From Maribacter huludaoensis (GTDB lineage: Bacteria; Bacteroidota; Bacteroidia; Flavobacteriales; Flavobacteriaceae), in the NCBI RefSeq assembly GCF_029350945.1, contig NZ_JARKMS010000004.1:384590-448589 (forward strand): DNA of 64,000 bases. Reading direction: 5' to 3'. The notes below the pieces were generated by a model. The model was not told the origin of the DNA and ran no database searches. It was given only the letters and a program-made list of their open reading frames with translations. Shown here piece by piece: positions 9,309 to 20,004 of the stretch (its first letter is position 1; every line of letters starts with the position of its first letter). A program made the translations under genes and the position numbers.

Positions 9309-9962
9309 ATGAAATTTTTTATAGATACAGCAAATTTAGACGAGATCAAAGAAGCCCAGGATATGGGTATTTTAGATGGTGTAACCACAAACCCATCTTT
9401 AATGGCTAAAGAAGGCATTACAGGTGCCGATAATATTTTGGCACATTACAAGAAAATATGTGACTTGGTTGACGGCGACGTTAGTGCTGAGGTTATCTCT
9501 ACCGATTTTGACGGTATGGTCGAGGAAGGGGAGAAGTTGGTTAAAATTAGCCCACAGATCGTAATTAAGGTGCCTATGATCAAAGAAGGTGTAAAAGCGA
9601 TCAAGTATTTCTCTGATAAAGGATACAGAACTAACTGTACCTTGGTATTCTCTTCAGGTCAAGCTTTATTGGCTGCAAAAGCAGGTGCAACTTATGTATC
9701 TCCCTTCATTGGTCGTTTAGATGACATCTCAACAGATGGTTTAGGTTTAATAGCGGATATTCGTTTGATCTATGATAACTACGGATTTGAAACTGAAATT
9801 TTAGCGGCATCTGTACGTCACGTAATGCATATTATTGACTGTGCCAAAATCGGTGCAGATGTTATGACCGGTGGCTTAGGTGCTATTACAGGACTTTTAA
9901 AACACCCTTTAACAGATAGTGGTCTAGAGAAGTTCTTGGCAGATTACAAAAAAGGTAACTAA
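9309..9962 (+). CDS. Transaldolase of the small TalC/FSA subfamily
   Basis: A 217-residue class I aldolase. It begins [16 protein letters not shown] with the TTNPSL segment, and the Schiff-base lysine is K87 in VIKVPM, matching the position of K85 in E. coli FSA. Short members of this family act either as transaldolase or as fructose-6-phosphate aldolase, and sequence reading alone cannot separate the two; linkage to transketolase favours transaldolase. A strong terminator follows. Confidence 0.93.
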   Translation: MKFFIDTANLDEIKEAQDMGILDGVTTNPSLMAKEGITGADNILAHYKKICDLVDGDVSAEVISTDFDGMVEEGEKLVKISPQIVIKVPMIKEGVKAIKYFSDKGYRTNCTLVFSSGQALLAAKAGATYVSPFIGRLDDISTDGLGLIADIRLIYDNYGFETEILAASVRHVMHIIDCAKIGADVMTGGLGAITGLLKHPLTDSGLEKFLADYKKGN

Positions 9963-9990
9963 GTTGTAAGATGTTATCTAATTGATATTA

Positions 9991-10024
9991 AAAACCATCA
10001 CTGAAAAGTGATGGTTTTTTTGTT
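9991..10024 (+). terminator. Rho-independent terminator after the transaldolase gene
   Basis: A perfect 12-bp stem AAAACCATCACT (9991-10002) and AGTGATGGTTTT (10007-10018) with a GAAA loop is followed by more T residues. It marks the end of the pentose phosphate genes and the start of the accessory island. Confidence 0.9.
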
Positions 10025-10056
10025 TTATATTAGTTGTGATATAAAAGATATATGTG

Positions 10057-10078
10057 CAATTGTGTACATATACAATTG
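10057..10078. promoter_or_regulatory. Dyad just before the first cassette-like unit
   Basis: CAATTGT (10057-10063) and ACAATTG (10072-10078) form an inverted repeat with an 8-base spacer directly before the first unit boundary at 10078. It could be an operator or, by analogy with integrons, an entry site. The sequence alone does not decide. Confidence 0.3.
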
Positions 10079-10663
10079 TTAGGGCACATTTAAGAAAAAT
10101 GGGGAATCACGAAAAAAACTACGAAGACAAGAACGATTTTCTGAAGGCTGGTGTTGCGATGCAGAAATATCAGGAAATTCATAATATCATTCGCAAGGAT
10201 TATATGGAATTACTGAAAGTAACGGAAGGACATAAATCCGAACCAACAGAGTTTGATTCTTTATATCGCGCCTGTCTTAAAAGTTTGTTTTCAATAATAG
10301 AAGCGGATATATATGGACTTAATAATCTGGATGAATATGAAAACTATTCTGACAGAGATTCGTTCGAAATTAAGTTCAAAAAGACGTTTAAGCAAGTTTG
10401 TCTGACTTGGAACAAAACAGAACTTCAAAAGAAATACTTTGATGAGAAATACGGTGGACTAAGAGTTAAAAAAGAAACGAGATGAATTAATTCACCCGAA
10501 AAAAATAGAACATTTACACGGGGCTAGCATCACAGAATTTGAAAAATTAAAGAATGTTTTTAACGACTATGATACGTTCATAAATAGCCTAATGAATGAT
10601 TTTTTTATCTCCGTAACATTACCGAATGACTATTTTGGGCAGAAATAAAAACGTGCCCTAACA
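10077..10663 (+). other. Cassette-like unit 1 (frameshifted HEPN gene) with matching ends
   Basis: The unit begins with TGTTAGGGCAC (10077-10087) and ends after the gene with its exact reverse complement GTGCCCTAACA (10653-10663). The start has the form GTT and the end AAC, as for integron cassettes, although GTTAGGG is one base off the usual GTTRRRY core. Confidence 0.65.
10099..10648 (+). pseudogene. HEPN-like protein gene disrupted by a frameshift in an A6 run
   Basis: The first frame, starting at the ATG at 10099 (MGNHEKNYEDKND), runs to TGA at 10483-10485. The next frame continues without stops from there to TAA at 10646-10648. Removing one A from the run at 10468-10473 joins the two and yields RDELIHPKK directly after the junction (10478-10495). 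R-x4-H is the signature of HEPN domains, many of which are RNases in toxin-antitoxin or defence systems. An upstream in-frame TTG/ATG region is ignored because the unit boundary lies at 10078. The gene is either a true pseudogene, a sequencing error in a homopolymer, or expressed by frameshifting. The HEPN call rests on the motif and helical composition only. Confidence 0.6.
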
Positions 10664-10854
10664 CAGCCTATACGTAATGCGGACTTTAGGACTAAATCGA
10701 AAGGTCTGTGTATATTTATAATGTCGCTAAATCTTATGGATTTAGCTTTGGACAAAAAAAAATAAAACTAAACAATAAGCTTTAGCTTCGGGCGTAGACG
10801 GAAACAAAAAGTTTCCTTGCCTCCGCACTACGCATAGCCCAACCGTTGTCAACA
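10653..10854 (+). repeat. attC-like structured repeat, copy A
   Basis: About 200 bp between two genes. It starts with the end box of unit 1 (GTGCCCTAACA) and ends with the start box of unit 2 (GTTGTCAACA). Its inner ends pair: CTATACGTAATGCGG (10668-10682) with CCGCACTACGCATAG (10823-10837), 13 of 15. The two exceptions are A-C on this strand but T-G wobbles on the other strand. Shared internal blocks include GGTCTGTGTATATTTATAA, AACAATAAGCTTTAGCTTCG and AGTTTCCTTGCCTCCGCAC. Confidence 0.8.
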
Positions 10855-11702
10855 ATATTAAAAATAGCTTTATTGCATGCATTTAATACACATCAAACTT
10901 AAACCAACGACCAAAATTGACCTTAATTTTGATACAAGTGAAATTGGAAAGGGAATACAATCTCCAAACGCTGCAATTGAAGAGTCCAAAGAATATTTAA
11001 AGTCAAATAAGCATTCGGATTTTTATAATAAAGACCTAATGGTAGTTGCTAATCAACAACTAATTTTTGTTTTTGACTATGCTATTGGAAAAGAAAAAAT
11101 ACTCATTCCCGAGATAAATCCAACAACAATTTTCTATTCAAATGCGATTATGTCTCATAGAAGATTGGTTTCCTTTAAAAAAGATTTATTTGAAAATTCA
11201 CCGACAGTAAAAAATCTTAATAAGCGAGTTAATCCAACCCTATTTGGAAATTTTTTCCAATTAGCATCTAATTGCATTATCAATTTACAAGCCGCATTGG
11301 AAAGTTTTGCTAATCGACAAATACCGGTTAACCATACATTTATGGACATTAATGGAAAAGAGTTTGAACCGTCTGTATTTCATAAATTAGATAAAGCATT
11401 ACCAGAAATTAAAGGAAAAAGATTTAAAAGCAAATTCAAAAAATATAATTTTTTAGTAAGAAAAGTAATCGAATTACGAAACGAAATAATTCACTTAACA
11501 CCTATAGAAGAAACTACCAATACCAAATACAAATCCACCTATAGAAAATTACTGTCTTTTAATTACAGCGAAGCGATAATTTCTGTAGAAAAACTAATAA
11601 ACTTTTATGAACCAGATTTGATTGAGAAATGTGAGTGTGGTAAGGAAATGTATTATGATATAGAGGAAAGGTTTGATTCCAAATAAAAATACTGTTGACA
11701 AC
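10845..11702 (+). other. Cassette-like unit 2 (HEPN-like gene) with matching ends
   Basis: Start box GTTGTCAACA (10845-10854) and end box TGTTGACAAC (11693-11702) are perfect reverse complements and flank exactly one gene. Confidence 0.65.
10877..11686 (+). CDS. HEPN-like domain protein with C-terminal CxC motif
   Basis: A 269-residue protein I cannot place in a named family. The C-terminal half is helical and holds ELRNEIIHL with R201 and H206 (codons at 11477-11494), the R-x4-H signature of HEPN nucleases and related domains. The chain ends with KCECGKEMYYDIEE (C252, C254), perhaps half of a zinc site. The N-terminal part is mixed. The gene starts 23 bp inside its unit and stops 7 bp before the end box, so it fills the unit. 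A toxin or defence role is inferred from the motif and the accessory context only. Confidence 0.7.
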   Translation: MHLIHIKLKPTTKIDLNFDTSEIGKGIQSPNAAIEESKEYLKSNKHSDFYNKDLMVVANQQLIFVFDYAIGKEKILIPEINPTTIFYSNAIMSHRRLVSFKKDLFENSPTVKNLNKRVNPTLFGNFFQLASNCIINLQAALESFANRQIPVNHTFMDINGKEFEPSVFHKLDKALPEIKGKRFKSKFKKYNFLVRKVIELRNEIIHLTPIEETTNTKYKSTYRKLLSFNYSEAIISVEKLINFYEPDLIEKCECGKEMYYDIEERFDSK

Positions 11703-11731
11703 AAAGAACTGAGCTGAAAAACAAATAAAAT

Positions 11732-12697
11732 CTAGCTCGATCTTCCCACATAATTCCTATCATAATCCAAACCTGATTTGGCTATACCATAAGCTTGTTT
11801 AATCAATTTATTACAGACTGCTATCAAAGCCAGTTTTTTACTCTTCCCTTTTAAAACTATCCTGTCATATAACGCCTTACATTGAGGGTTATGGACACAA
11901 GCTGTAAAATTGCAAAGAAAAAGATGGTTCCTCACCAAGGAGTCTCCCATTTTACTTATTCGGGACTTTCCCCTTACACTACTGCCCGAACTTCGCTCGT
12001 TCGGTGCCAGACCGAAATAGGAGGACAACTGCCGTGAACTTTCAAAATCCCGAAAACCGTTCGTACAGACAATTAAAAGCATAGCGGTTTTTCTGCCAAC
12101 GCCCGGTATAGCGTTCAGCCTGGTATAAAGCTCTTGTTCGTTCGCACGTATCAACTTTTCAATCTCCGTTTCAAGTAACTTTATTTCCTTATCCAAACTT
12201 TTCAGTTGACGAACGATGGAACGCATTAGCATACCCTTTCCACGTTTACTTGTGGACATTGCGTGAAGTGTGTTCTTTAAGGCCGTACGTTGCTTAAAAT
12301 AAAGGCGGACAACTCCTTGAAGGGTCTTACTCTCTACGATGTAACCAGGTTCCGGTGACCAAAGATCTAAAGCTTGTTCCTTGCCATAGCGACAGATCAT
12401 CTTGGCATCGCTCTTATCCGTTTTTACCTGATTTAGTTTCATCTGTATAAAACGCTTGATGATCAAGGGGTTTATCACGGAAACACGTAAACCGTTATCG
12501 AACAAATAAATGGCAAGTTGTTGATGATAACATCCCGTAGCTTCCATTACGCACCAATGATCGGCAGTTATGCTCCTTTGGAACAACTTGAAACCTTTCT
12601 CATCATTGCTGTATTGTAAATGACCGCTCTCAGAATCATAAACATCGAAAACATCTTTAGAGATATCTATTCCTACAAAAATTGTACTTTTATTCAT
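11732..12697 (-). CDS. IS110-family transposase (DEDD recombinase)
   Basis: The N-terminal DEDD domain begins MNKSTIFVGIDISKDVFDVY and includes MEATGCYH and the acidic segment TDKSDAKMI. The C-terminal domain carries NAIPGVGRKTA and the serine-rich segment NERSSGSSVRGKSRISKMG that holds the essential serine of this family. I start at 12697 rather than 12739 because the family begins with the GIDISK strand; the protein is then 321 residues. It appears intact. IS110 recombinases work with a bridge RNA encoded in the non-coding end of the element. Confidence 0.93.
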   Translation of the reverse strand: MNKSTIFVGIDISKDVFDVYDSESGHLQYSNDEKGFKLFQRSITADHWCVMEATGCYHQQLAIYLFDNGLRVSVINPLIIKRFIQMKLNQVKTDKSDAKMICRYGKEQALDLWSPEPGYIVESKTLQGVVRLYFKQRTALKNTLHAMSTSKRGKGMLMRSIVRQLKSLDKEIKLLETEIEKLIRANEQELYTRLNAIPGVGRKTAMLLIVCTNGFRDFESSRQLSSYFGLAPNERSSGSSVRGKSRISKMGDSLVRNHLFLCNFTACVHNPQCKALYDRIVLKGKSKKLALIAVCNKLIKQAYGIAKSGLDYDRNYVGRSS

Positions 12698-12788
12698 ATC
12701 ATTAAATTTTAAAGAACAAAAACTAATGCTATACATCATCCTGGAAACAGGTTCTAATGACCTAATGAACTGATCGTATTTGAATAGT

Positions 12789-12861
12789 AAAAGAGCAGGG
12801 ATTTTCTTTGTTGACGGAATCTGAAGTTCCTAAACCTAAAATAACCTTACTCTGCTCTTTT
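12789..12861 (-). ncRNA. Candidate bridge RNA hairpin of the IS110 element
   Basis: In the 5 prime non-coding end of the element AAAAGAGCAG (12789-12798) pairs perfectly with CTGCTCTTTT (12852-12861), enclosing about 50 nt that could form internal loops. IS110-group elements place their bridge RNA in this position. The loops have not been matched to donor and target, so this is a structural suggestion only. Confidence 0.3.
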
Positions 12862-12908
12862 GTTCTTATGTTAAACTATAAAAGATAACAGATTACTAAC
12901 TTAGGATA

Positions 12909-13114
12909 CCTAAACGTAATGCGGGGTTTGAGCTAAGTCAAAAGGTCTGTGTATATTTATAAAGTCGCTAGATTGAAAATTACAACTGAGTGAAATGCTC
13001 ATATTTAGTTTTGGAAAAAAGAAAATGTCAAATAAGCTAGGAGCTTTAGCCTAATGCGTAGACGGAAGATAAGTACAAAAACACCTACTATTATTCATAA
13101 ATTAACCGCATTAC
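12909..13114 (+). repeat. attC-like structured repeat, copy B (split by the IS)
   Basis: Right part of a repeat whose first bases lie at 11693-11706. It keeps CGTAATGCGG and AAAGGTCTGTGTATATTTATAA. Its ends pair perfectly: GTAATGCGG (12916-12924) and CCGCATTAC (13106-13114). The 3 prime half has diverged from other copies, and no matching start/end boxes are visible around the GrpB gene that follows. Confidence 0.65.
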
Positions 13115-13137
13115 AAATTCTAATAATTTAAGAATTA

Positions 13138-13734
13138 ATGAAAAAGACATTAAATGATTTAACTAAAGAGGATTGGAATACACTTTTTCCGATAGAATTG
13201 GTGGACCATAATCCTGAATGGATAAACATTTTTGAAAACGAGAAAAAACGGATTTTAGATAAGGTTGGTAATGAAAAGATTTTACGTATTGAGCATTTTG
13301 GGAGTTCATCAATTCCTTTGATAAAATCCAAACCATATATCGATTTAATGATTGAAATACCTAAAGCATATTTGTTTGATAAAAATTTGATTGAACAATT
13401 TACGCAATTGGGCTACGCTCATTTTAAAGTGCCAGCAAGAGAAGATATAAAGGAATATTCATCATTTGGAAAAGGATATAATTTGGAGGGCAAAAAAGAA
13501 CAAATTTTTCATATCCATATGTGCCCAAAAGATAATGTGATGTGGAAACAAATAGATTTTCGAGACTATCTGAATACCAATAAAATACGAGCGAAAGAGT
13601 ACGAAAATTTGAAACTTGAGCTAGCCTCTAAATTTAAAAATGATAGAGGTTCCTATGTCCTAGGAAAGACAGATTTTGTCAACGAAACATTAGAAATAAT
13701 CAGCAGAAAAAGCGGCGAGCAACAGGGTGTATAA
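13138..13734 (+). CDS. GrpB family protein (UPF0157, nucleotidyltransferase fold)
   Basis: A 198-residue protein of the GrpB/UPF0157 family, which shares the nucleotidyltransferase fold. The core motif is IEHFGSSSIPLIKSKPYIDL (about 44-63), where GSSS and the following D match the GS-x-D nucleotide-binding pattern. The middle contains FHIHMCPKDNVMWK and a C-terminal helix. The substrate is unknown. It follows attC-like copy B in the same direction as the HEPN-like genes. HEPN proteins pair with nucleotidyltransferase-fold partners in some toxin-antitoxin systems, but here they are separated by a repeat and an IS, so no partnership is claimed. Confidence 0.85.
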   Translation: MKKTLNDLTKEDWNTLFPIELVDHNPEWINIFENEKKRILDKVGNEKILRIEHFGSSSIPLIKSKPYIDLMIEIPKAYLFDKNLIEQFTQLGYAHFKVPAREDIKEYSSFGKGYNLEGKKEQIFHIHMCPKDNVMWKQIDFRDYLNTNKIRAKEYENLKLELASKFKNDRGSYVLGKTDFVNETLEIISRKSGEQQGV

Positions 13735-13787
13735 ATCCATAGCTAATCAATGCTAAACTAAAAAGTTTATTTGCATTTGAAAACCCA

Positions 13788-13820
13788 CCAAATTTTTAAT
13801 TTGGCTTTTATTTTTAGTCT
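13788..13820 (+). terminator. Possible terminator after the GrpB gene
   Basis: CCAAATT-TTT-AATTTGG (13788-13804) is a 7-bp stem followed by CTTTTATTTTT. The stem is AT-rich, so confidence is moderate. Confidence 0.45.
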
Positions 13821-13859
13821 TTAAAAGTAAGTACATTTTTACACGCTATGTTTTAAACA

Positions 13860-13922
13860 CAAGTCAGTTAAAATTTACTTCATTAAACATTTTATTATAA
13901 AATATTGTAACAAACTGACTTG
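13860..13922. repeat. 10-bp inverted repeat pair upstream of a small membrane protein gene
   Basis: CAAGTCAGTT (13860-13869) and AACTGACTTG (13913-13922) are exact reverse complements 43 bp apart, shortly before the gene at 13960. This could be an operator pair or a boundary of the accessory island. Confidence 0.35.
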
Positions 13923-13959
13923 AAATTTTACCTATAGACGGTAATCATAAAGTACTGAT

Positions 13960-14199
13960 ATGAAATTAGGTAAAGTTTTGGAAATTATTGGATGCATTTT
14001 AATTGGTATAGGAATGTTGGCTAGAATAGTTATAAAACTCTCTGATGGAGAAATACCGGACATGCTTTCGGAATTTCAATTCCTAAAATTTCTAGGTTTT
14101 GTTTTTTTGATTTCAGGAGTGGTCATTATGGAAGTTAGGAAAAGAAGGACCAACAGCAAAAATAAAAATGCGCTTACGAAGCCTATTATAGAGCAATAG
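13960..14199 (+). CDS. Small two-helix membrane protein of unknown function
   Basis: 79 residues with two hydrophobic segments (about 8-25 and 43-60) and a basic tail KRRTNSKNKN. It is not recognised. A second very small membrane gene follows 2 bp after its stop, so the two are probably translated together. It lies at the right edge of the accessory island. Confidence 0.6.
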   Translation: MKLGKVLEIIGCILIGIGMLARIVIKLSDGEIPDMLSEFQFLKFLGFVFLISGVVIMEVRKRRTNSKNKNALTKPIIEQ

Positions 14200-14201
14200 T
14201 T

Positions 14202-14351
14202 ATGGATAGGAATAAGAACTATGCGGTATCTGTCGTTATTGGTATTCTCGGTTTTTTTATTGCCTTAGGCTTATTGTTTCAAGGAAGATTTTTGATTGCT
14301 ATTTTCAGTGTTATTACATGTATTCAACTACTAAGGAAAGAATCAAAATAA
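14202..14351 (+). CDS. Very small membrane protein, 49 residues
   Basis: ATG at 14202 opens a 49-codon frame beginning MDRNKNYAVSVVIGILGFF with two adjacent hydrophobic stretches and ending LLRKESK. It starts 2 bp after the preceding stop, which supports translation by coupling. The function is unknown. Confidence 0.5.
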   Translation: MDRNKNYAVSVVIGILGFFIALGLLFQGRFLIAIFSVITCIQLLRKESK

Positions 14352-17892
<3,541 letters not shown>

Positions 17893-17941
17893 AATCTTAT
17901 TATTGATCAGAATTTTAAATAGTAGAAAGTATATTTAGACC

Positions 17942-19075
17942 ATGAAGAAAAGCATGCAATATGTAGCCTTGATCGTTTTTGGTGTATTGATGGTCAATTG
18001 TAAGTCAGAACCCAAGAAAGACAAAATAACACAAGAAGAGAAAACCGAGAATGAAAAGCCTACACCGGTAATAGATCATACGGTATTGAATGAAAAACCG
18101 GAAGGAGTAACTGCTCCTGAAGGTATGGTTTGGGTGCCGGGCGCTGTTTTTAAACAAGGTGCTGTTAATAATGATAAAATAGCAATGGATCATGAAAAGC
18201 CGGCAATCGATGTAATGGTAGATGGTTTTTTTATGGACGTTACCGAAGTGACCAATGCACAATTTTCTGCATTTGTAAAAGCAACAGGTTATGTAACGGT
18301 AGCAGAAAGGGGAATTGATTGGGAAGAATTGAAAAAGCAAGTACCGGCAGGCACAGAAAAACTGCACGATTCCATATTGCAGCCCGGTTCATTGACTTTT
18401 AAAAAAGCAAAATCTTCAGTACCTAATCTTTATGATTTTTCCCAGTGGTGGAATTGGACCATTGGCGCAGATTGGAAACACCCTAACGGACCAAAGAGTT
18501 CCATAAAGGGAAAAGAGGATTACCCGGTAGTACAGGTTTCATACGAAGATGCATTGGCTTATTGCGAATGGGCAAATAGGCGCTTGCCTACAGAGGCGGA
18601 ATGGGAGCTGGCATCAAGAGCGGGTTCATATGGTACCATTTATAATTGGGGCGATGATGTATCCGTTCTTGCGGAAAAAGCGAATACGTGGGAAGGAGAA
18701 TTTCCTGTTGAAAATACCTTGGCAGATGGTTTTGAACTTAGGGCTCCCGTAAAATCATATCCGCCAAATGCATTGGGATTATATGATATGGCAGGTAATG
18801 TATGGGAATGGACCAGTGATTGGTATAATAGCGATTATTACAAAGAAGCTAAATCTAAAAATACGGTTTTGGTAAATCCCAAAGGAGCAGAAAGTCCGTA
18901 CACACCAAATAACCCGCTTGCAAAAGAAAGAGTGATCAAAGGAGGGTCCTTTTTGTGTAGTGCATCATATTGCGCAAGTTACCGTGTATCTGCAAGAATG
19001 AGGTCCAGTATGGATTCCTCATTAGAGCATACAGGTTTTAGAACAGTTGCAACTGCTGAAATGTTGAAAAACTAG
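17942..19075 (+). CDS. Lipoprotein with formylglycine-generating enzyme (FGE-sulfatase) domain
   Basis: 377 residues. A lipoprotein signal ends at C20 (LMVNCKSE), then a linker and an FGE fold from about residue 58 (PEGMVWVPGAVFKQG) to the end, with the typical RLPTEAEWE and NVWEWTSDWY. Most exported members lack the catalytic pair, but here GGSFLCSASYC keeps both cysteines (C339 and C344), followed by RVSARM and DSS as in active FGE. So it may really convert a sulfatase cysteine to formylglycine in the periplasm. No sulfatase is present in the window. It probably forms an operon with the upstream beta-galactosidase. Confidence 0.88.
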   Translation: MKKSMQYVALIVFGVLMVNCKSEPKKDKITQEEKTENEKPTPVIDHTVLNEKPEGVTAPEGMVWVPGAVFKQGAVNNDKIAMDHEKPAIDVMVDGFFMDVTEVTNAQFSAFVKATGYVTVAERGIDWEELKKQVPAGTEKLHDSILQPGSLTFKKAKSSVPNLYDFSQWWNWTIGADWKHPNGPKSSIKGKEDYPVVQVSYEDALAYCEWANRRLPTEAEWELASRAGSYGTIYNWGDDVSVLAEKANTWEGEFPVENTLADGFELRAPVKSYPPNALGLYDMAGNVWEWTSDWYNSDYYKEAKSKNTVLVNPKGAESPYTPNNPLAKERVIKGGSFLCSASYCASYRVSARMRSSMDSSLEHTGFRTVATAEMLKN

Positions 19076-19087
19076 ACAAAGATGATA

Positions 19088-19783
19088 TTAATCTATGCAG
19101 TTTAATAGTTGATCAAGTTCAACAATTTTTGCACGGCTAATTGGTATTTTCTTGTTTTGAATTTCTATGAATTCATGGTTATAGCGTTCAACCATTTTTA
19201 GGTTAACGATATAAGATTTATGAATTCTAATGAACTTATCCGCTTCCAATCGTTTGTTAAAAGCGTTCATTGTAGATAATATAATGTAATTACGTTCTTG
19301 GGTCACTACTTTTACGTAGTCGCCTAAAGCTTCAACATAGAGAATACCATGAACATTAAGTTCAACCTGTTTTAAATTGTGTTTTACCGTAATCTTATTT
19401 TCGGGTTGTTTGTTTTTAATGAACTTGATTTTGTCTATGGCTTTTGTAATAGCGATGTTGAACCGTTCATTACTATATGGTTTTAAAAGAAAATCGGTAA
19501 CGTTGAATTCAAAAGCTTCAAGTGCATATTTCTGGTCATGGCTGGTAATTATAACTTGAGGGGTTATTTTTAATCCTGCAAGAAACTCAAAGCCGTTCAT
19601 CACCGGCATTTCAATATCTAAAAATAAAAAATCTACGTTCAATTCATTTACTAGGGCAAGACTTTCATTGGTAGCACTTGAAGAATGTACCAGTTTTAGG
19701 TTTTTATTATGCTGAATAATTTGCTCTAGAAGTTTCCTTTGTGTGTTAGAATCTTCTATAATAGCACATTTAAAGGTTTTCAT
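19088..19783 (-). CDS. LytTR-family response regulator
   Basis: 231 residues: receiver domain with phospho-acceptor D56 in FLFLDIEMP and an N-terminal acidic pair (ED at 10-11), then a LytTR DNA-binding domain (about 130-228) with YVEALGDYVKVVT and FIRIHKSYIVNL. No sensor kinase gene is adjacent, so it is an orphan in this window. It is convergent with the FGE lipoprotein gene. Its targets are unknown. Confidence 0.92.
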   Translation of the reverse strand: MKTFKCAIIEDSNTQRKLLEQIIQHNKNLKLVHSSSATNESLALVNELNVDFLFLDIEMPVMNGFEFLAGLKITPQVIITSHDQKYALEAFEFNVTDFLLKPYSNERFNIAITKAIDKIKFIKNKQPENKITVKHNLKQVELNVHGILYVEALGDYVKVVTQERNYIILSTMNAFNKRLEADKFIRIHKSYIVNLKMVERYNHEFIEIQNKKIPISRAKIVELDQLLNCID

Positions 19784-19940
19784 TCGATAATAATATAAGT
19801 TCTATTATACATACGTAAAGAATGGGGGAAAGTTCGTTTTTTCTTTATTTAATGTATTCTTAAAGTTAGAAAAACAGGCGAAAAATAGTAAATAGTTATC
19901 TTCATAGCTAATATTCGTATAAAAACTTTTGATAACTATA

Positions 19941-19972
19941 TTGTAAGTTTTTAGCTCAAAAACCTACTTTTG
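19941..19972 (+). promoter_or_regulatory. Possible trxB promoter
   Basis: TACTTTTG at 19965-19972 matches the Bacteroidota -7 consensus TAnnTTTG, with a TTG at 19941-19943 as a possible -33 element, 33 bp before the trxB start. Confidence 0.4.
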
Positions 19973-20004
19973 TAGTAGAGAATTTAATAGAACCACTTGA
20001 TATT

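Larger units (their letters stand above)
11707..12908 (-). mobile_element. IS110-family insertion sequence inside an attC-like repeat
   Basis: Boundaries are inferred by comparing the flanks with intact repeats, which read AAC-AAAA (or ACAG)-CCTATACG. Here AAC-AAAG stops at 11706 and CCTAAACG resumes at 12909, so about 1.2 kb was inserted there. That length suits IS110 elements, which lack terminal inverted repeats. About 210 bp of non-coding DNA lies on the 5 prime side of the transposase. Confidence 0.75.

Noticed and set aside
10653..10854. Reading the repeats as classical integron attC sites
   Set aside because: Boxes do not fit GTTRRRY exactly (GTTAGGG, GTTGTCA), length is near 200 bp, and no integrase is visible; only an attC-like design is claimed.
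10653..13114. Repeats as riboswitch or conserved leader RNA
   Set aside because: They follow genes in every case rather than leading one class of gene, and wobble positions favour the strand opposite the genes.
18005..18367. 120-codon minus-strand frame opposite the FGE lipoprotein
   Set aside because: Shadow frame rich in C, H and Y with no supporting features.
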